DNA from: Adonisia turfae CCMR0081
GTDB taxonomy: Bacteria > Cyanobacteriota > Cyanobacteriia > Phormidesmidales > Phormidesmidaceae
Assembly (NCBI RefSeq): GCF_011009555.1
Contig: NZ_QXHD01000004.1
Coordinates: 1-64,000, forward strand
Direction: 5' to 3'
Length of the DNA: 64,000 nt
Position numbers and translations under genes: made by a program. The notes below the pieces were generated by a model. It was not told the origin of the DNA. It did no database searches and was given only the letters and a program-made list of their open reading frames with translations. Positions 48,416 through 57,755 of this stretch are shown piece by piece (the first letter of the stretch is position 1; each line of letters begins with the position of its first letter).

Positions 48416-49336
48416 ATGGGACGTCGCCGTAAAGAAACTCGTGGGATTTATCGTTGGTCGCGCCCAGCTATTGGTGCGATCGCAACCGTTGGAGCCTTAG
48501 GCACAGGTTACCTAACGGTGATCAAGCTAATGGGTAATGATGCTGCCTGCCCTGTAAAGGGTTGTGACCAAGTACTGAATAGTGCCTACGCAGACGTTTT
48601 TGGTATTCCGCTAACGTTGTTTGGCTGCCTCGCCTATCTATCCATGGTGGCTTTGTCCCTAGGGCCACTGTTATTGAACAAAGAGAAGATTAAGCAGCGT
48701 CAAAAGCTAGAAGATATAACCTGGCCGCTCTTGTTTATCGGAGCTACAGGCATGATGGTCTTCAGTGGATACCTAATGTATCTACTGGCTACCGAACTCA
48801 AGGCCGCTTGTCTCTACTGTATAGCCTCCGCCACATTTACATTCTTAATGTTTTTGCTAACGCTCTTAGGTCGCCAATGGGAAGACCAGGGAGCTCTTGT
48901 TTTTCGTGGCGTGATAATGGGAATGGTCACCCTGGTGGCTACTATTGGGATGTATTCCATCAGTATTAATGGACCAGCGGCAACCGCTAGTAGTGTTGGC
49001 AACACCGGCCCTGCCGTTACCAATACATCTGGGCCTGCTGAAGTTGCCCTAGCGAAGCATTTAAAGGAGGTAGGGGCAAAAATGTACGGTGCCTACTGGT
49101 GTCCCCACTGTTTTGATCAAAAACAGCTCTTCGGACAGGAAGCCAAGAAATATATGCCCTACATTGAATGTGCTGAGGATGGTGCTGACTCCCAGACAGC
49201 CCTGTGCCGATCTGTACCTGAAGTTACCGGTTTTCCCACATGGGAGGTCAACGGACAATTTTTACCTGGTACTCAAACCTTGACAACCTTAGCTGAAGCA
49301 TCCGGCTATCAAGGTCCGACAGACTTCAAGCATTAA
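48416..49336 (+). CDS. VKOR-thioredoxin fusion, disulfide-forming enzyme
   Basis: Proteins of this type oxidise cysteine pairs on the lumenal or periplasmic side, passing electrons to quinone, and are homologous to plant LTO1. The 306-residue protein has four membrane helices in the VKOR domain (about 15-185). It has the loop pair DAACPVKGCDQVLNS and the active-site CLYC (CxxC) near residue 140. A linker leads to a thioredoxin-like domain with GAYWCPHC. LTO1-type enzymes support photosystem II assembly; this role here is inferred. It is convergent with the receiver-phosphatase gene across a 50-bp palindrome. Confidence 0.94.
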   Translation: MGRRRKETRGIYRWSRPAIGAIATVGALGTGYLTVIKLMGNDAACPVKGCDQVLNSAYADVFGIPLTLFGCLAYLSMVALSLGPLLLNKEKIKQRQKLEDITWPLLFIGATGMMVFSGYLMYLLATELKAACLYCIASATFTFLMFLLTLLGRQWEDQGALVFRGVIMGMVTLVATIGMYSISINGPAATASSVGNTGPAVTNTSGPAEVALAKHLKEVGAKMYGAYWCPHCFDQKQLFGQEAKKYMPYIECAEDGADSQTALCRSVPEVTGFPTWEVNGQFLPGTQTLTTLAEASGYQGPTDFKH

Positions 49337-49348
49337 ACCCTTCACAAG

Positions 49349-49398
49349 GTTAGAAACACGTAGGGGCGTTCCATGGAACGCCCCTACGTGTTTCTAAC
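49349..49398. repeat. 50-bp perfect palindrome, copy 3, between convergent genes
   Basis: Bases 49349-49373 are the exact reverse complement of 49374-49398, centred on CCA/TGG. The left arm begins GTTAGAAACACGTAGGGG and continues CGTTCCA. It covers the stop codon and last codons of the receiver-phosphatase gene (TAG at 49394-49396 on the minus strand) and begins 13 bases after the VKOR-Trx stop. It shares its 18-bp core with copy 1. It can terminate transcription from both sides. Confidence 0.9.
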
Positions 49399-50614
49399 TA
49401 AAATTAATTTCTAGTAGCGATAAATCGTCTGAGAGATCTTGCCCAACATCAATACTGGGCATAGTGGCATGGCTAATTAACTGATCAAGCTGCCCCGGTC
49501 GCGGGCATTTAACAATGTGATCAATAAAGCTATCTAAACCCAGAATTTCTCCGGTTTCAGCCAGGGATGTTTCAGGTACTTCATAGACGCCATCACTGAA
49601 AATATAGAGATAGCTGTTGTCTGGAATCGAACAACGTTTCCAGGTGTAGGTGGTACCGGGCATCATGCCAATGGGCATACCAGGGGTACGCAGACGCATT
49701 GTTTCAGCCATGGGAGCGCCACCACCATTACCATTCGCAGTTACATCAGTTGTATTAGGAGGGGGGGGCGGAGACAGAAGCACAGCTGGAGGATGCCCCG
49801 CACTGGCATACATCAGCTGGCGATTAACGCGGTTATAGACGCCGTACCAAATGGTAAAGTACTTTTCATTTTGAGCCGTCATCTGAAACATGTTGTTCAA
49901 ACTTTCAAGCACCTTGTCAGGTCGATAGAAGTTGGTGCCTGGCAAAGATTGCGATCTCAACACATTCAGCACAGAGGTGGACAATAAAGCTGCCCCTAAA
50001 CCATGGCCTGATACATCCAGCAGATATATCACCAGATAGTCAGGATCTAGCCAATAGAAATCAAAACAATCGCCCCCAAGCTGTTGCGATGGCAAAAAGC
50101 GAGTTTGAATCTTGACCGGAGGTTGATCCGTATCCCTGGGCAAAAGCGACTGCACATAGGAAGCAGCTTCCGCCAGCTCATTCTCTAAATACTGCTTTTG
50201 CTCTTTCAAATCGCGAGTAAGCTGACACAATCGCATACCAGACTTAACTCGGGCCTTAAGCTCAGCCATGTCGATGGGCTTCATTAACAGGTCGTCTGCC
50301 CCTGCTTCTAGAGCCTCGACTCGACTGGCCGTCTCGGCATGGGCCGTAATCAGCAGAAACGAGCTCATGGACAAATCTGGATGCTCTTTCAATCGACGGC
50401 AAATTTCCAAACCGTCGATGGATCCAGGTAAGCGCCAATCGCATAAAATTACTGGTGGCGTGATCACCAAGGCTTGCTCTAGGCCATCGGCGGCGGTTTC
50501 TGCAATAGCAACGCGATACCCCTGGCTTTGCAGCATCCGCTGAAGGATACGTCGAATGATCGGATCATCATCGATCACCAAAATATCTGCAATAGAATTA
50601 GCAGCCTTAACCAT
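49394..50614 (-). CDS. Response regulator with PP2C/SpoIIE-type phosphatase output
   Basis: The 406-residue protein joins an N-terminal receiver (about 10-130) to a PPM serine/threonine phosphatase (about 170-400) through a coiled-coil linker (LTRDLKEQKQYLENELAEAAS). The receiver has VIDDD, phospho-acceptor D in ILCDWRLPG, T in LLITAHA and K in LLMKPI. The phosphatase has LGGDCFDFYW, LDVSGHGLGAALLS, YASAGHPP and a final DDLSLLEI, which are the metal-binding motifs. A proline/glycine-rich insertion (LLSPPPPPNTTDVTANG) breaks the domain. It probably reverses a serine kinase or anti-sigma switch. Its cognate kinase is not adjacent. Confidence 0.93.
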   Translation of the reverse strand: MVKAANSIADILVIDDDPIIRRILQRMLQSQGYRVAIAETAADGLEQALVITPPVILCDWRLPGSIDGLEICRRLKEHPDLSMSSFLLITAHAETASRVEALEAGADDLLMKPIDMAELKARVKSGMRLCQLTRDLKEQKQYLENELAEAASYVQSLLPRDTDQPPVKIQTRFLPSQQLGGDCFDFYWLDPDYLVIYLLDVSGHGLGAALLSTSVLNVLRSQSLPGTNFYRPDKVLESLNNMFQMTAQNEKYFTIWYGVYNRVNRQLMYASAGHPPAVLLSPPPPPNTTDVTANGNGGGAPMAETMRLRTPGMPIGMMPGTTYTWKRCSIPDNSYLYIFSDGVYEVPETSLAETGEILGLDSFIDHIVKCPRPGQLDQLISHATMPSIDVGQDLSDDLSLLEINFS

Positions 50615-51222
50615 TACACCGATACGACGCAGAGGTTTATTTCATAGTGCCATGTCCCTAGTCCCATACTGGCATTCCCCCATGGGCTATTAGTTCTACT
50701 ACTCATGGCATTGAAGTCCTACCAAAGTCATTAACAAGCATCTAGCAATCGAATGATATTAAAGGCTAAAAACTCTCTGATTAAATAAGAAACGTTGGTT
50801 TCAGCTAGAGTGTACCCTTCTCATTCAGACATATGAAGGCGGTTGGCCAAATATGCACATTACAGCTTTCCAAAGGACATTGGTCAAAAACAGTAAAGCA
50901 TCTGTGATGATTTTCTGAGCAAATAGCAACCTTAGCCATAAACCACAGCGTTGATGGCCTATTTTATCAGTCCACAGAAGATATGTGCGATTCAGCAATT
51001 GGCAGTGAAGATAGAAAAATCAATGTATTTGCTGTAGCTGTGACGTCTCAGGAGCAAAACTGTGCCCTCATGCCAGGAAATCAACACAAAATTGGTAGGT
51101 ATATGTCACTAATTTGGCAGTAAAGAAGGTTCCTAAGTGAAAAATTATTGCAAGACTACCCTAGGGTTAAGGGTGATTTCTAAGCTGAAGAAGCGCCGCT
51201 AATATCTGCATGATTTTGCATA
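50615..51222. other. Divergent spacer without recognised gene
   Basis: These 608 bases separate the receiver-phosphatase gene from the cupin gene. Only a short palindrome ACCCTAGGGT near 51160 stands out. I see no frame with a ribosome site and no strong hairpin. It must contain both promoters. Confidence 0.45.
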
Positions 51223-51684
51223 ATGGAAAGTACCTGTGATCTGCCTAACAGCTGCGTTTTACCCGTTCTAAAGTCCCCCAGCGATTATCAGGTATTTCGC
51301 ATTAGTCCTGATGATAAAAACCGACTAGCACTTTTGGTAGATCCTACCCTGGGCCATGCCAAGTTAACCTGCTGTGTAGAAATTTTTGATGTGGGTGGCA
51401 GAACCCCTATCCATCGACACCAAGTGGCCGTAGAAATGTTTTATGTGATCAAAGGAGAAGGTCGAGTTGTTTGTGATGGTAAAAGTTCAACAATTAGAAC
51501 TGGCGATAGCATCCTAGTACCATCTTACGGTGTTCATTTTGTTGAAAACACTGGTCCACAACGACTCTATCTACTCAGCGTCATGGTACCTAATGAGGAC
51601 TTTGCGGAATTAATTCGTGATGGGATACCGGCAGAGTTAGATGAAGAAGACATGGCTGTTTTAGGACGTACCCACAGTATTTAA
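51223..51684 (+). CDS. Cupin domain protein
   Basis: The 153-residue protein is a single cupin: TPIHRHQVAVEMFYVIKGEGRVVCDGK carries the first motif (H-x-H, E) and VPSYGVHFVENTG the second histidine. Metal binding is therefore likely. The N-terminal 45 residues add two strands. It overlaps the CocE-like gene by one base (TAATG), so the two are translationally coupled, and the cupin may act on a related substrate. The substrate is unknown. Confidence 0.88.
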   Translation: MESTCDLPNSCVLPVLKSPSDYQVFRISPDDKNRLALLVDPTLGHAKLTCCVEIFDVGGRTPIHRHQVAVEMFYVIKGEGRVVCDGKSSTIRTGDSILVPSYGVHFVENTGPQRLYLLSVMVPNEDFAELIRDGIPAELDEEDMAVLGRTHSI

Positions 51685-53333
51685 TGCCGTCTGATTTTCT
51701 GCCCGTCAAACCCAAACAGGTACATTCATTAAAAACTCGGGATGGTAAGCGTCTGGATGCAGATGTTTATTATCCCGATGCCGAAGGTCCGTGGCCTGTA
51801 TTGCTGATGCGACAGCCCTATGGTCGTGCGATCGCATCCACGGTTGTCTATGCTCACCCCACCTGGTACGCCGCCCAGGGCTATATTGTCGTGATTCAGG
51901 ATGTGCGCGGGCGCGGCACTTCAGAGGGAGAGTTTCACCTGTTTGCCCACGAAGTAGACGACGGCTACGACAGCGTTCAGTGGGCCGCTCAGTTACCTAG
52001 AAGCAACGGCAGGGTTGGCATGTATGGGTTTTCATATCAGGGGATGACCCAGCTCTATGCAGCTCAGGCTAAGCCCTCAGCTCTTAAGGCATTAGCTCCG
52101 GCCATGGTGGGTTACGGCCTTTACCAAGATTGGGCGTATGAAAATGGTGCACTACGTTTGCAGGCTGGTTTAGGCTGGGCCATTCAATTAGCCGCAGAAA
52201 CCGCTCGCTTAAAAGGAGACAAAACTGCCTTTAACGCCTTACGAGCCGCTTCTCGTAACTTGCCGCTCAACGGTCCCATCTCTGCCTATCCAGATGTCAT
52301 CAAACAATACGCCCCTGATTCTTTTTGGCATGACTGGTTGGCACATCCCCAAAACGATGATTACTGGCAGTCACTTAAGCCCGATTTAACGAATGTCGAT
52401 TTGCCAATGCTCCATGTGGGTGGCTGGTTTGACCCTTATCTCACAGGGGATATCCGCCTATTTAAGGAAATGGCATCAAGCCGCTATCCTCAACATTTTT
52501 GGGTGGGCCCTTGGAGCCATATTCCCTGGAGTCGAAAGGTAGGGGAGGTGGATTTTGGTCCTGAGGCGATGAACCCCATTGATCGATTACAAATTTGTTG
52601 GTTTTATCGTTGGCTCACCGATAAAAAAGATGTGGCCCCCCTGGATGAGCGCCCCGTACATCTCTTTGAGATGGGCAGCAACCAATGGCGACTGTTTGAG
52701 CAGTGGCCAAGTGAATCTACAACTCAAACCTATCGCTTGCAAAGCTCTGGTCTAGCAGCCATGCGTGAAGATGATGGCGCTTTAGTGCCATCCAGTTGCG
52801 AAGATCCAGCTGTAACTGCAGTGCCTGATGTATTGGTTCATGATCCATGGCGACCTGTGCCCTCCTTGGGAGGACATGCAAGCTTTCCATCCGGATCTTT
52901 TGAGCGCAGTGCGTTAGACGGTCGCAGCGATGTCTTGACCTATACAACTGCTTTGTTGGAAGCAGACTTGGCTGTAGCAGGGGACGTGACGACAACGCTT
53001 AAAGTTCAGGCTGATGCCCCTAGTTATGACCTATGTGCCGTGCTGTCAGTGGTCTACCCTGATAATCGAGTGTTTAATTTGACACAGGGTTATACACGTA
53101 TTCATGGGGGACAAGCACAAGTCGTGTCTCTATCTTTGCAACCCACCTATTTTTGCTTGATGGCTGGCCAAGCCTTACGGTTAAGCCTCAGTGCAGCTTG
53201 CTTTCCAGCCTATACCGTTAACCCTGGAACACAAATTTATCCTTTAGATACCGTGCCAACCATAGATCAGCGGATTATTACCCTAACGGTCTATCAAGAT
53301 AGGGATACGTTGCTAACTTTACCTATGGCCTAA
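51684..53333 (+). CDS. CocE/NonD family hydrolase
   Basis: The 549-residue alpha/beta hydrolase has VQDVRGRGTSEGEF, the nucleophile motif GMYGFSYQGMTQ (G-x-S-x-x-G), LHVGGWFDPYL with the catalytic aspartate and WVGPWSHIPW with the histidine. A C-terminal jelly-roll domain (about 330-549) is typical of X-Pro dipeptidyl-peptidase-like CocE enzymes. It probably hydrolyses an ester or amide such as an acylated amino acid or beta-lactam-like compound. No signal peptide is present, so it acts in the cytoplasm. It starts at the TAATG overlap with the cupin gene. Confidence 0.93.
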   Translation: MPSDFLPVKPKQVHSLKTRDGKRLDADVYYPDAEGPWPVLLMRQPYGRAIASTVVYAHPTWYAAQGYIVVIQDVRGRGTSEGEFHLFAHEVDDGYDSVQWAAQLPRSNGRVGMYGFSYQGMTQLYAAQAKPSALKALAPAMVGYGLYQDWAYENGALRLQAGLGWAIQLAAETARLKGDKTAFNALRAASRNLPLNGPISAYPDVIKQYAPDSFWHDWLAHPQNDDYWQSLKPDLTNVDLPMLHVGGWFDPYLTGDIRLFKEMASSRYPQHFWVGPWSHIPWSRKVGEVDFGPEAMNPIDRLQICWFYRWLTDKKDVAPLDERPVHLFEMGSNQWRLFEQWPSESTTQTYRLQSSGLAAMREDDGALVPSSCEDPAVTAVPDVLVHDPWRPVPSLGGHASFPSGSFERSALDGRSDVLTYTTALLEADLAVAGDVTTTLKVQADAPSYDLCAVLSVVYPDNRVFNLTQGYTRIHGGQAQVVSLSLQPTYFCLMAGQALRLSLSAACFPAYTVNPGTQIYPLDTVPTIDQRIITLTVYQDRDTLLTLPMA

Positions 53334-53339
53334 TCGCCA

Positions 53340-54041
53340 TCACTGCAATTCATCATCTAGCTCAATCCCTTGAGCTTTGAGTTTTGCCTTGAGTGCTGCT
53401 AACTCACCTTCTGCTCTATCAGCCCGCTGGGCTTCTTGGTCAGCCCGCTGGGCTTCTTGGTCAGCGCGTTTCTTAAGTTCATCAGGAATTAAGAGCTTTT
53501 TCCCGGTTTCTAACTCGTAGAACTCAATCAGAGTGCCTACTGCGGCTAATCGTAACCCCAGCACCTGACTGACGCTATCGGTAATTTTTTTATAGGCCTC
53601 ATCTTCCAGGCGGTACCCTCGCAACCGGTCAGTAATCCATTCACCCTTGGGATCGAACTGCCAATATTCAAGCACCCCCATGGCTTCATAGAGGTCGTAC
53701 TTGCTAATTTCGTCTTTTTGTCGAGTTCCCTGGGAGGTCATTTCAAAAATGACGGCTGGAACCGAACCTTCTTCCCAGATTTTGTAGTTGTCACGACCAC
53801 CGGGTTCTACATCAAAAATCACCATCACATCAGGGGCTACTCGCATATTGGGTAGCCCCTGGGCGTAATACAAGAATTGATTACCAAGAACAGTCGCTTG
53901 CTGACCTTTCAGATACTGACGTAAAACTTCCAATGTAATCAGCAGAGCATAGAGATGGTCAAAGGTTTCAGCCACAGGCATGCCATCTCCGCTGGGATAA
54001 AGACTCTGAGATGTCTGGGTGTTAGGAATAATCGCTGTCAT
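53340..54041 (-). CDS. Uma2 family endonuclease-like protein
   Basis: Uma2 proteins are PD-(D/E)xK-fold putative nucleases that are greatly expanded in cyanobacteria, with unclear function. The 233-residue protein has VAPDVMVIFDVEPGG, PAVIFEMTSQGTRQKDEISKYDLYEAMGVLEYWQFDP, giving the D...E...K active-site pattern. It ends in a heptad-repeat tail ADQEAQR-ADQEAQR-ADRAEGE. The tail is encoded by a perfect 21-base tandem duplication (53419-53439 and 53440-53460). It is convergent with the CocE gene, with a gap of six bases. Confidence 0.9.
   Translation of the reverse strand: MTAIIPNTQTSQSLYPSGDGMPVAETFDHLYALLITLEVLRQYLKGQQATVLGNQFLYYAQGLPNMRVAPDVMVIFDVEPGGRDNYKIWEEGSVPAVIFEMTSQGTRQKDEISKYDLYEAMGVLEYWQFDPKGEWITDRLRGYRLEDEAYKKITDSVSQVLGLRLAAVGTLIEFYELETGKKLLIPDELKKRADQEAQRADQEAQRADRAEGELAALKAKLKAQGIELDDELQ
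53419..53460 (-). repeat. Two perfect 21-base tandem repeats in Uma2 tail
   Basis: Units 53419-53439 and 53440-53460 are identical, and a partial third unit follows. Each encodes seven residues, ADQEAQR, one coiled-coil heptad. Copy number is therefore likely to vary between strains without breaking the frame. Confidence 0.95.
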
Positions 54042-54109
54042 GGCTTTATCCCTGTTTTAGTCACAGGTACTCTTGTACTTATTCTACCGGCTGTTTGCTT
54101 GAGTCGTGA

Positions 54110-54745
54110 TTACACTTGCAAAACGCCTTTGGAACTGGGAATTGCATTGGCACGACGGGGATCAATCTCGGTAGCCATGCGCATAGCGCGGGCAAACGCT
54201 TTGAAGGTGGCTTCAATAATGTGGTGGGAATTGATGCCGTCAAGCTGACGAATGTGCAGCGTCATGAGGCTGTGATGAACGACAGCCATGAAGAATTCGC
54301 GGACGAGTTGGGTGTCGTAGGTGCCAACGCGCTGGGTGGGGATATCGAGGCCATAAGCGAGGTAGGGGCGACCGGAGAAGTCCAACGATACTTGGATCAG
54401 GGATTCGTCTAGGGGGGCGACAAAGTGACCAAAACGGACGATGCCTGTGCGATTACCTAAGGCTTGGTGCAGCGCCATGCCGAGAGTAATGCCAACATCC
54501 TCGTTGGTGTGATGGTCGTCGATTTCGAGATCGCCTTTGGCTTGAATGTCGAGGTCGAAGAGGCCATGGGAGGCGATTTGATGGAGCATGTGGTCAAGAA
54601 AGGGAATGCCAGTGTTGGCATTGCACTGACCAGTGCCGTCGACGTTGAGGGTGACGGTGACGTCGGTTTCTTTGGTGGTGCGGGTGACGGTGGCGGTACG
54701 AGTAGGGAATTCGAGATTAGTGGTTGGGTTTGCTTTTGTTTGCAT
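54110..54745 (-). CDS. hisB: Imidazoleglycerol-phosphate dehydratase
   Basis: This enzyme catalyses the sixth step of histidine synthesis. The 211-residue protein has [29 protein letters not shown]-type ([12 protein letters not shown]) and [18 protein letters not shown], the metal-binding histidine clusters of HisB. It is monofunctional, with no phosphatase domain. The frame is open to an upstream start at 54820, but ATG 54745 fits the family N-terminus. It is followed at 108 bases by Uma2 and preceded by aroB, all on the minus strand. Confidence 0.95.
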   Translation of the reverse strand: MQTKANPTTNLEFPTRTATVTRTTKETDVTVTLNVDGTGQCNANTGIPFLDHMLHQIASHGLFDLDIQAKGDLEIDDHHTNEDVGITLGMALHQALGNRTGIVRFGHFVAPLDESLIQVSLDFSGRPYLAYGLDIPTQRVGTYDTQLVREFFMAVVHHSLMTLHIRQLDGINSHHIIEATFKAFARAMRMATEIDPRRANAIPSSKGVLQV

Positions 54746-54927
54746 GGTGGTTATGGGGGTGTAGGGACTGCCCTTGTGGTTACCCTGGATGGAATCTAAG
54801 GGAATTACGCTGCTACGCATTCGCTACGCACCGTAAAAGAGTAATCGTCGTTCGACATTGATCTCAGCTCTAGTTTATCTGAGGAAAAGAGTCTCCCTAC
54901 TCCCCATTGCCCGCTGCCTCTCCACCC

Positions 54928-56022
54928 CTAGAACATCGTTTCCAAAACACTTCGAATAACGTCATCGGTCACCTGATCCGTGACGCAGGCTTCGCCGATG
55001 CGTTTGGGGAGGACGAAGCGGACTTTGCCAGATTTAACTTTTTTGTCGCTGCGGAGGGCATTGAGGATGGCGTCGATGTTGAGGGTGGCGGGAAGCTTGG
55101 TGGGGAGATTGGTTTTCTGGATGATGGCAAGTTGTCGGTCGGTGGCGGTTTGGGGCCAAAGATCCATGGTGGTTGCGATCGCACCCGCTGCAACCATGCC
55201 AATGCCGACAGCTTCACCATGGTTGACGGATTTGTAACCGGTCAGACTTTCGATCGCATGGCCAATGGTATGGCCGTAGTTAAGAATAGCCCTCAGTCCA
55301 GCCTCTTTTTCATCTTGACTGACAACATCGGCTTTAGCCTGACAAGAATGTTTGAGAATATCGTGGAGCAGAGCCTCACTAACAAAGCACAGCTGATCGA
55401 GGCGCTCGGCTTGCTCTAGCTGATGGAACAGACCTTCATGCCAAATAATTCCATACTTGATGACTTCAGCCATACCAGCGCGAAATTCACGCTCAGGGAG
55501 TGTGCTCAAAACACTGGGATCAATCAGCACCAAACTCGGCTGATGAAAGGCACCAATTAGATTTTTTCCTTGAGGATGGTTCACGCCAGTTTTGCCCCCG
55601 ATGGCGGCATCAACCATGGCTAGTAATGAAGTAGGCACTTGAACAACCGCAATACCCCGTAGCCAGGTGGCTGCAGCAAAGCCCGTCATATCGCCAATTA
55701 CACCACCACCTAGAGCCACCATGGTAGAACTGCGTTCTAAATGGTGGTCAAACGCAACACTATGGATTTTCTCGATAGACTGTAGAGTTTTGTATTGCTC
55801 TCCAGCAGGTAAAACACATTGACTAACCTCAAAACCAGCCTCCGTTAAAGAGGTCAAGGCGGTTTCGCCGTAGTGTTGAAAAATAGCAGGGTTAGAAACA
55901 AGCAGCACCTTACCAGCTTTGCCAGCGGCAGCGAGCCAGGGGCCTAAGTATTGCAGCCCGTCAGTAGCAATTTTGATGTCATATTGAGTTTGGGGTAGCT
56001 CGACGGGGATAACGGTCTTCAT
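54928..56022 (-). CDS. aroB: 3-dehydroquinate synthase
   Basis: AroB converts DAHP to 3-dehydroquinate in the shikimate pathway. The 364-residue protein has LPAGEQYKT, the NAD-binding [66 protein letters not shown] and [10 protein letters not shown]. The last two carry the zinc-binding histidines. The length is normal. It feeds the chorismate pathway used by pheA in the same window. Confidence 0.97.
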   Translation of the reverse strand: MKTVIPVELPQTQYDIKIATDGLQYLGPWLAAAGKAGKVLLVSNPAIFQHYGETALTSLTEAGFEVSQCVLPAGEQYKTLQSIEKIHSVAFDHHLERSSTMVALGGGVIGDMTGFAAATWLRGIAVVQVPTSLLAMVDAAIGGKTGVNHPQGKNLIGAFHQPSLVLIDPSVLSTLPEREFRAGMAEVIKYGIIWHEGLFHQLEQAERLDQLCFVSEALLHDILKHSCQAKADVVSQDEKEAGLRAILNYGHTIGHAIESLTGYKSVNHGEAVGIGMVAAGAIATTMDLWPQTATDRQLAIIQKTNLPTKLPATLNIDAILNALRSDKKVKSGKVRFVLPKRIGEACVTDQVTDDVIRSVLETMF

Positions 56023-56124
56023 TGCATTGAGTCACGGTGTACTCAACTATCCTACTGCTCAGGGTAAACAGTAGTAGGGAGTAAGGGAATGGGGAAGCAC
56101 AACGCATTCCCTACGCAACCTTGG

Positions 56125-56158
56125 GCTCCACTAAACCTCAGGCTCCACTAAACCTCGG
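56125..56158. repeat. Two 17-base tandem repeats at a stop codon
   Basis: GGCTCCACTAAACCTC occurs twice with a period of 17 bases. The stop of the following minus-strand gene lies in the proximal copy (TAG in GAGGTTTAG). It is probably a simple slippage duplication. Confidence 0.75.
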
Positions 56159-56630
56159 GTTCTGGGTTAAACACCTGAAAAATTTTTCGACAGCAAAGCT
56201 TGATTTTTTCCCCAGCATTAGCCTGAGGTGGAGCTACACCTTCAAACTGCCAGTTGTTAATGGTAGAAAGATGCCACTGTTCACCATGGTGGTTAAACCC
56301 AACGACTTCAACACCAATCGCCTTGACAATATTTGCTACAGCATCCGCTGTACCTTGGGTTGTCCCCTCAGCCACTGAATGAAGACGAATCTGCACGAGA
56401 AGACTACGGCAGTTGAATGAGCGGCTAAAGCCAGGGAAATGAAACCCGATATCGATGGAATCAGGATCAACGAGCTCTCTTGTATCGGGATCGTTTGCCC
56501 AGGGTTTAAGGTCAGAGCGTAAATCAGGAAGCTGCCCCTTAAAGGCACCCACAATAGCGGCTATTTTACTGGCATACTCGATGCTTCGTGCTTGTTCTGC
56601 TGCGTTCACACTTACGACCAGGGAAGTCAA
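56148..56630 (-). CDS. Hypothetical protein
   Basis: The 160-residue frame encodes a soluble protein with no recognised family. The helix-rich start EQARSIEYASKIAAIVGAF is followed by an alternating hydrophobic middle (SIDIGFHFPGF; SLLVQIRLHSV). A GVEVVGFNHHGEQWHLSTINNW segment follows, with an FQVFNPEPEV tail. The frame starts at TTG 56630; GTG 56609 is another candidate and neither has a clear ribosome site. The coding signal is moderate, so the N-terminus is uncertain. Confidence 0.55.
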   Translation of the reverse strand: MTSLVVSVNAAEQARSIEYASKIAAIVGAFKGQLPDLRSDLKPWANDPDTRELVDPDSIDIGFHFPGFSRSFNCRSLLVQIRLHSVAEGTTQGTADAVANIVKAIGVEVVGFNHHGEQWHLSTINNWQFEGVAPPQANAGEKIKLCCRKIFQVFNPEPEV

Positions 56631-56785
56631 AAAATTTCACCTACCAAGATAAAACAATGCCTAGGCAAATAGCCAAGGCATTCATTCTGCATCTTTGGAT
56701 AGTTAGCAAATGCTACTAAGGAAAAAAATAAATGAGCTCACCAGAAGAAACTGTAGCTGATTAAACGAAAGTGAAATTGATCTGC

Positions 56786-57358
56786 TTAGATCGTCGGACT
56801 ATAGTGGGCCTGACAGGTGTTCAGCATACGCAGATCGTTGTCGCTAACAGTGTCAATTTGATGGAACCCTTCAATCGCAAATTGACGTCCACCTGGTCCA
56901 GCAACAGCGGTATCTTCGAGATCGAGGGCATAATCATATTCCTCTTGGGAATAGGTTTCAGTAATCGCCAAGGAAAGCTGTGCGTTTTCTACACTGCCTC
57001 GAAAACAATCGAATGAGGAATGTGGAGAATAGAACGCTCCTACAACTTCACCTGCTTGTGCTTCGAATACCATGTAGGCAGTTTGCAACTGATCGGGTAA
57101 AGGCTGTTCACCAAAAAGATAAATGCCATTGCTGAGGGGTGTAGAAACAGACGGGGCAGCCTGAGCTAATAGAGGGTGGATGACTTCCGTATCAACCTCT
57201 AGCGACGGTTGCATGGACATTCTGGCATTAGCGGCATGGGCAACTAACAACGTTGCAGTTCCCACCAGCAGAGCCCCTGTACGCAAAGTGTTTCCGCATA
57301 TCTGTTTCTGAATACGTTGCTGACGGATGTGACGTTGAATAACTGTTAACACTTGCAT
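56786..57358 (-). CDS. Secreted hypothetical protein with cysteine pair
   Basis: The 190-residue protein has an N-terminal hydrophobic segment (LLVGTATLLVAHAANA) after a basic stretch, reading as a signal peptide with cleavage near residue 45. The mature part contains NGIYLFGEQPLPDQLQTAYMVFEAQAGEVVGAFYSPHSSFDCF and a C-terminal NTCQAHY. The two cysteines could form a disulfide. Proteins with the 'YLFG-x-P-x-PDQ ... GAFY-x-P-x-SSFDCF' pattern recur in cyanobacteria, in my recollection, without a known role. Confidence 0.7.
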   Translation of the reverse strand: MQVLTVIQRHIRQQRIQKQICGNTLRTGALLVGTATLLVAHAANARMSMQPSLEVDTEVIHPLLAQAAPSVSTPLSNGIYLFGEQPLPDQLQTAYMVFEAQAGEVVGAFYSPHSSFDCFRGSVENAQLSLAITETYSQEEYDYALDLEDTAVAGPGGRQFAIEGFHQIDTVSDNDLRMLNTCQAHYSPTI

Positions 57359-57755
57359 GACCAGCGCGCCTCACTGTATTTACCGAGTACCGCTAACGAA
57401 TGACTGAATGCGATCAAAAAGGAAACTCTTATCTCTCACTGTAGGTGAGAAATTTATGGGTAAACCTGATTAGCAGCGTTCCTTTAATATCTCTTTAACG
57501 ATTGCATTCATGTCAGTTAGCCAAATTACCGCTATCATTCCCTACAAATTTGAGGCTTTTGATTCCGTATGGGAGGGTTTTATAACTGGCATAGAGTGTA
57601 CTCTGTCTGGAATACTAGGGGGCATTCTGCATAATTCTTTGAAAGAGTCACCGTCATCCATCGTTGGAACGATGTAGGCTAAAAGAATAACTGGCTAGCT
57701 AGGCACCCAGCCATTGGATATGCCGTATCGCTGAGCAGGAGTCAAACGTTCATCT
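57359..57755. other. Divergent spacer upstream of sasA
   Basis: The 397 bases between a minus-strand gene and sasA hold small inverted repeats: TCTCAC-TGTAG-GTGAGA near 57440 and AGAGT-GT-ACTCT at 57593-57604. Neither matches a known operator well. No small gene with a ribosome site is visible. Confidence 0.45.

Noticed and set aside
54464-55419. Long plus-strand frames opposite hisB and aroB
   Set aside because: They mirror well-defined enzymes on the minus strand; the glycine/valine-rich translations are antisense shadows.
57593-57604. LexA box upstream of sasA
   Set aside because: AGAGT-GT-ACTCT is symmetric but does not fit the cyanobacterial LexA pattern well, and sasA is not a known target.
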